DNA from: Terebella lapidaria
Lineage: Eukaryota; Annelida; Polychaeta; Terebellida; Terebellidae
Length of the DNA: 64,000 bases
Reading direction: 5' to 3'
Assembly: GCA_949152475.1 (NCBI GenBank)
Contig: OX424560.1
Coordinates: 22,321,106-22,385,105 of the forward strand
A program made the position numbers and the translations under genes. Below are positions 58,401-64,000 of the stretch, piece by piece (the stretch's first letter is position 1; each line of letters begins with the position of its first letter). A model generated the notes under the pieces. That model was given only the letters and a program-made list of their open reading frames with translations, did not search any database and was not told the DNA's origin.

Positions 58401-61400
58401 ATCCTATTCTTGTAACCTGTAAACCAGTTACATTGTTGTAATCCAGTTACATCATTGTCATTGTGTATACAATTTTGTTAACCTCTCTAACTGACATGCT
58501 GTGAATATTGACGAGTTATTGGCACAGTTGAATCAAACAATTGAAACCAACGTTACAGGTAATAACCGCAAAATCCTATTAATTTTAACGTGTCAGATTT
58601 TTTTGGAGTGTCAATACCATCTATTGACATCTACGTGATTCAGCTACATTTATTGACATCGAAAATGCATGTAGTAAGTGCAAATGTCCCACCATTACAG
58701 TTTTTGTTTATAACACAAACTGCTCGTCAATGACATTTCAGAATTAAAAATTCAAATAGTTTTTTACAGTCAGATTTCGCCAAGTGTCACTGCGGAGCAG
58801 TGATAAAAAAACAACCACTATATATTGCAATTAATCAAAGTATCGCTCAAGACGTCAGATCTAAAGTCTGTCCAGCTCAATTTTCAAGCAATTGCTCAAC
58901 ATCACCTCAAAACAATTGTGCACAGCGCTCATGTAAGCTCATTGTAATGCTATTATCTAGTTTTATGTATGACAAAAATCATCAAATCTGTCAAAGTTCT
59001 AAAACCTAAAACGCAAAAAATCTAAAACGCGAAAAAGACGCTGCATTTCGCCAAGGCTGCTTGCAGCGTTTTCTCGTTTGTTTGTTTGTTTGTATGTTTG
59101 TCTGTCCGCGCGCATATCTCAAAGGAGAATGGTCCGATCAACATGAAACTTATAGGGATGAAGCGGTATCTCAGTGGCTCGGTCCTCCTCGAATCTGGTC
59201 AAAATCGGACAAAAACTGTTGCCATGGCAACGGAAAATGTAAAAATCAATAATTGACCATAACTCCATTTATATTCAAGATAAATTTTTCTAACTAATTT
59301 TGTATTTTTCTATGGCCAATTCCTGATCATCTGATATATGGACCGTGGTCGTACGACGAAAACTCTCCATTATCGCCCGATGTCGAAAAATTGGGGGTCA
59401 CGGTTTCGATTTTTTTTTGGCCAGCGACGTTTCAGTGCAAATGTCTGCGCTCATAACTCAAAGGCAAACGGCCCGATCGATTTGAAATTTATTTGAAATT
59501 TATAGCTGGCTCAGTCCCTTCAAATTTTTGCCAAAATCGGATGAAAACGGTTGCCATGGCAACGGAAAAAAAGAAAATCACATAATTGGCTCTAACTCCG
59601 GTTCTACCTGATATTAATTTTTCCAACTATTTTTGTATTGTTCTTTGGCCAATTCCCGATCGTTTGGTGTACGACCATCGGCCGTACACCGTACGATCCG
59701 GAATTGGGCAAAGAAAAATACAAAAATAGCTGGACAAATTAATATCAAGTAGAACCGGAGTTATAGCCATTTATGTGATTTTCACTTTTTCCGTTGCCAT
59801 GGCAACCATTTTTATCCGTTTCCGACCAAATTTGAAGAAGACCGAGCCAATACCATAGCGCTTCAGTGCTATAAATTTTAGAACGATAGATCCATTTGTT
59901 TTTGAGTTATAAGCGCAGACATTTGCCCTGAAAAGTCGCTGGCCAAAAATAACCGAAATCGTGACCCCCAATTTTTCGGCATCGGGCGATAATAGAGAGT
60001 TTTCGTCGTACGACCATCGGTCGTACACCAAACGATCGAGAATTGGCAAAAAAAAAATACAAAAATAGTTGGAAAAATTAATATCAAGTAGAACCGGAGT
60101 TAGAGCCAATGATGTGATTTTCTCTTTTTCGTTTCCATGGCAACCGTTTCCATCCGATTTTGATAAAATTTTAAAAGGACCGAGCCACCACTATAGCACT
60201 CTCGCCCTATAAACTTCAGATTGATCGAACCGTTTGCCTTTGAGTTATGAGCGCGGACATTTGCACTGAAACGTCGCTGGCCAAAAAAAGTTCGAAACCG
60301 TGACCCCCAATTTTTCGACATCGGGCGATAATGGAGAGTTTTGGTCGTACGACCACGGGCCATATATCTGGTGATCAGGAATTGGCCATAGAAAAATACA
60401 AAATTAGTTAGAAGAAATTATCTTGATTAGAACCGAAGTTATGGTCAATTATTGATTTTTACATTTTCCGTTGCCATGGCAACAGTTTTTGTCCGATTTT
60501 GACGAGATTCGAGGAGGACCGCGCCATTGAGATTCCGCTTCATCCCTATCCCTATCGAACCATTCTCCTTTGAGATATGCGCGCGGACAGACAAACGAAC
60601 AAACAAACATACAAACGGACAGACCCAATTGCAATATCCTCGCCCCCTACGGGGCGAGGGTAATAACATATTTGAAAAGTACTCTCAAAGACCTTTCAAA
60701 CAAGCTGCTATATGATACGTTCGAAAAAGTTCAAGGTCAATGTCATTTTCAGGTCAACTTCGACCTTGGGCGCTTGGAAAGGCAATATGTCATAGGCCTT
60801 AGGTCTGAATACAAAAGTTGCTGGGCTACTTGCAGAGTTGCTGGAGACAACTATTTTTTATGAAAGATTGCCCTTGAACGTTTGGATCAAGATCAAAAGT
60901 TACTCCGAGATCACGTAGGTATCACGTAGGGAAGACCCTGACATTATCTACAATATCAACTTTTTTTTAAGTCTCTATGGTGATTAGAATGGAAGTTATG
61001 GCCGCAAATGTGTTTTTGACGTTTTACGTGACCTTGACCTTGTTATTTGACCTTGAGCCTAACAAAGGGTTTGTGCTCTTCCTTTGTAAGTCATAAACCT
61101 TTCCACCAAAAATTGCATAAATTTCCAATGAAAACTGGGGCCTAGAAAACATACGGAATCGATCAACATACTTGACGAAATCTTTGATTTCCTCACGTAA
61201 AAAGCAAACTGGAATATTTCACTAAGAAGCAACCATCACAGCAACACGCACGTGTTTATTACAAGTCAGTGGGTAGATTCATGTGGTAGCTCCATGTGAT
61301 TCTTGATCGATGGTTGCATGGGTTTTCAGCATACTGTTATAAATCAATGTTGTGGTTGGAGATTTATATGTACACATTTACTATGGGAATGTGTGTCTTC

Positions 61401-61470
61401 GGAATGCATTTTCCTTTTATATTTTACCTAATTACTACCTTATCACCATCAACGCTGATTTAGATATGTG
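55402..61470. repeat. 6,069-bp direct tandem duplication, unit 2
   Basis: Copy of 49333-55401 at constant offset 6,069, with no insertion or deletion seen. It carries the same nested elements: outer ends about 55559 and 60663, inner element 55622-58785, pogo-like element 57277-58088, and fold-back about 59076-60629. Confidence 0.97.
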
Positions 61471-62700
61471 TCTGCATTTTGGACTTCAGTTTATAACACA
61501 GCATGCGTGCTAACGTCAATCGACCCAATATTGTGTTTTTCTTCAGCTCAGCAGTCAATTTGTAGGTAAAGCAAAAGATCCCCCATATACTGAGGATTTC
61601 AACCGTGACGAGGACGTATAAATCTAATGTAGACTATAGTGTATTCTCAAATTGACACACAAAGCCCGAATCTTAGTTCACACAGTCTATTAAACAAAGG
61701 CGAGAGCGATGACACATGTAAAGATAATGTGACGACGCATATCAGGGGTGAATCCAGGAATTCGGGGGAGGGGGGGGGGGGGGGCAATAAACCACCCGGA
61801 AGAACCCAAAGTGAATGAATCTAGTCCATTGCGTCCAGGAATCTGGGTCACGCTCAAAATTTGAGGATGTACTGTGGGACACATATAATTAACTGGACAT
61901 GTGTAACTGTCAGATGGTTGGGCGGATTATCACATTCATCAATAGTGATGAAGTCCGACAGTAGATCGGACTGGTAGATTAGTCCGGATACCAATCACAT
62001 GTTGATTTATATAAAACCAGTGAAGTTGCAAATGCGCGATGATTTAATTTTAGATGCGTTAAATTGCACTCCATATTAGCAGCAATCGTGCTTCCTGGAA
62101 AGTTGTATTGGGGAAATCAACTCAAATCGCCTCCTATTCATTTCGCATCACCGTCAAAATATCCAGATTTAGGCATTGTACATGAACCCCGTGGATCCTT
62201 GAACTTCAGTAGAAACTAGCACAGGGAATTACCGGGTGTGCGGCTAACAAGTTTAGATGGAGAAGGGGTGACAGAGAGGGCGTAAGACATTGATGATATT
62301 AAGTCAGAATAAAGCTTATCACCTTCGTGCACTGGAGGACCTTAAAAGGGTAAAATGGGACGCTTTACTTTCTCTTGTTATCTGGACTCAACAATCACAT
62401 CAAAAACAGCGCCTGTTATGGAAGCAGGAAGGCTCTCAAGGTTAAACTTAAGAAGTTTGTCCTCATGCAGTGTCAGAGGCAACACAAGAGTGTAATGGTT
62501 GTGCTATATACATTATATTGTGTGCTATATGTGATGTGTATTTTCAGTCTCTGATTCTGTTGCCAATATATGATTATCATTCAAAATGCAGTATTTGGTT
62601 TGTGACTGTGCCTACATTTCAGACAGATGAGTACATGTATAACATTGTTCTACTCATTCTATTCACATCATGGATGGTTTAAAGGTAATTGAGTGTGAAT
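61471..62700. other. Right flank of the tandem duplication, no gene established
   Basis: Less AT-rich than the arrays. Contains a poly-G tract at about 61765-61784. No frame with recognisable features. Bases 62300-62460 are fairly balanced in composition but read closed in all frames beyond 40 codons. Confidence 0.4.
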
Positions 62701-62714
62701 GAAAGCAACTGTTA

Positions 62715-63682
62715 TGTACACTAGGTACATCAAAATGTACTACATCCTCACAAAACATTGGTCTGATAAATGATCATGGCTCAGTAATCTTTGATGAGTC
62801 CCAGGTTGCCAATATTTTTAACAACTATTTCTCCACTATTGCTGATAAATTGGTACAACTTCCAAGCAGCCCGGGCAAATATGATAAAGATCACACAACC
62901 AAGTTCTACAGTGAAAAAGGTGTTCATCCAGATAATTTTGGTCTATTCCAGGTGACTGAGGAGAAGATTTTGGACATACTCACCTCCCTGAACCCTAGAA
63001 AGGCAACTGGCATTGATAAAATTCCCTCCAGGTTTGTAAAGTTTGGAGCTAGGTATTTTGTATCTCCCTTAGCTCATATTATAAATTTATCTATATCTAG
63101 TGGCATTATTCCAGATGATCTGAAAGCTGCTAGAATAAATCCAATCCACAGAAAGAACTCTAAGACTGAAGCTGGCAACTATCGACCTGGGTCTATATTG
63201 AGCGTTATCTCCAAGGTTTTGGAAAAAGTTGTATGCGAACAAGTCCATCACTACCATCAAGCTCTAATCTCAAAATTTTATCATTCCAAGCAGAAAATGA
63301 CATATATACCTATTTTCAATTTTATTTCTTTTCATCTTGTATTTGTGTCTTTTGTTATGTTATTCACTTTATTACCTTCTAATTATTACCGGTATTGTTC
63401 TACATATCCCTTATTATTATTATTATTATTTAGTATATTTGTTATTATTTTTAATATTATTAGCAGTATTATTTACATTTACCATTGTTATGTTTATTTT
63501 TGTAATATTGTTAAATTCTCTGCCGTCATATTATTGTCTGTGATCATATTGGCCACAATGGAAACCAGTGATTTTTCGCTTCCTTGTGTTACTCTGTGTA
63601 TTTTATAGTATCATTTACATTGTGTATTTATACACTTGTATTTTACTTGGAATATGCAAATAAACTCAATCAATCAATCAAA
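62715..63682 (+). mobile_element. CR1/L2-type LINE fragment, truncated and internally deleted
   Basis: The plus strand encodes DESQVANIFNNYFSTIADKL, then VTEEKILDILTSLNPRKATG, IDKIPSRFVKFGARY, SPLAHIINLSISSGIIPDDL, and GNYRPGSILSVISKVLEKVV: the first RT blocks of a CR1/L2/Jockey-group LINE (usual motif NYRPVSIL; here G replaces V). Coding stops matching after about 63,290; the catalytic YxDD region is missing and the sequence jumps to an AT-rich 3' part ending GCAAATAAACTCAATCAATC, i.e. an AATAAA-like signal and a (TCAA)n tail at 63667-63682. 5'-truncated with an internal deletion; not functional. Confidence 0.87.
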
Positions 63683-64000
63683 TATCGCCAATGAACCAAT
63701 ATCACATTCGACGATTTCAAGGTTGGGGAGAAAAAATCATGTTGAAAATACGACAAAATAAACTTTCCACCTTGACAATACAGTAATTGATTTACAAACA
63801 TCAGTGCGAAGCTTGATACAACTTATGTTTGCATGAATGACTCGAACGTTAGCCAACGGTGAGTAAGGCGTCGTATGTGTGGAAGGTGCTGGCAATGGAG
63901 GTACCGAGACAGAATGCAAATGGCATTCACGGGGTAACTTAATCATGAAACGTGAGTGGCATAGAATTTAGTGTTATTTGCATTTTGTCACAAAATATCA
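63683..64000. other. Unannotated right edge
   Basis: About 300 bases right of the LINE tail. A 69-codon minus-strand frame (63737-63946) has a PPLPAPSTHTTPYSP stretch; too short and featureless to call. Confidence 0.3.

Overview
This window is eukaryotic, from an intron-rich, AT-rich (by eye roughly 63-65% A+T) animal genome. It has one multi-exon HECT ubiquitin-ligase gene with GT-AG introns, tRNA-derived SINEs, a Penelope-like retroelement, a CR1/L2-type LINE fragment and many small inverted-repeat DNA transposons. The gene family and repeat mix suggest a marine invertebrate (non-vertebrate deuterostome, lophotrochozoan or cnidarian). I cannot name the species from the sequence alone.

Layout. 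(1) 1-5.9 kb: minus-strand HECT E3 ligase gene, eight coding exons whose seven internal junctions agree in phase; the exon(s) with the catalytic-cysteine C-lobe lie beyond base 1. Its second coding intron carries a 1.77-kb inverted-repeat element. (2) 6.4-6.6 kb: a 21/22-bp minisatellite. (3) 7-21.6 kb: gene-poor DNA made of old, diverged direct duplications, with two copies of a 125-bp MITE (each with an 8-bp target duplication), a hairpin-ended element, a SINE, and one possible small cysteine-rich terminal exon. (4) 21.9-48.7 kb: at least three long, degenerate copies of one multi-kilobase unit, interrupted by a Penelope-like RT, a SINE pair and three inverted-repeat elements. Where one copy lacks an insertion it serves as a natural empty-site control. 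(5) 49.3-61.5 kb: a 6,069-bp segment present twice in direct tandem, with only one difference noticed; each copy holds a nested set of inverted-repeat elements and a long head-to-head fold-back of about 340-bp subunits. (6) 62.7-63.7 kb: a 5'-truncated, internally deleted LINE with a (TCAA)n tail.

The only gene I support strongly is the HECT ligase. The rest is mainly a record of duplication and transposition. The features most worth checking are the near-identical tandem duplication (real or assembly artefact), the nested fold-back element in it, the small-element insertions with exact target duplications, the unexplained multi-kilobase array, and two or three short peptides that may be isolated exons.
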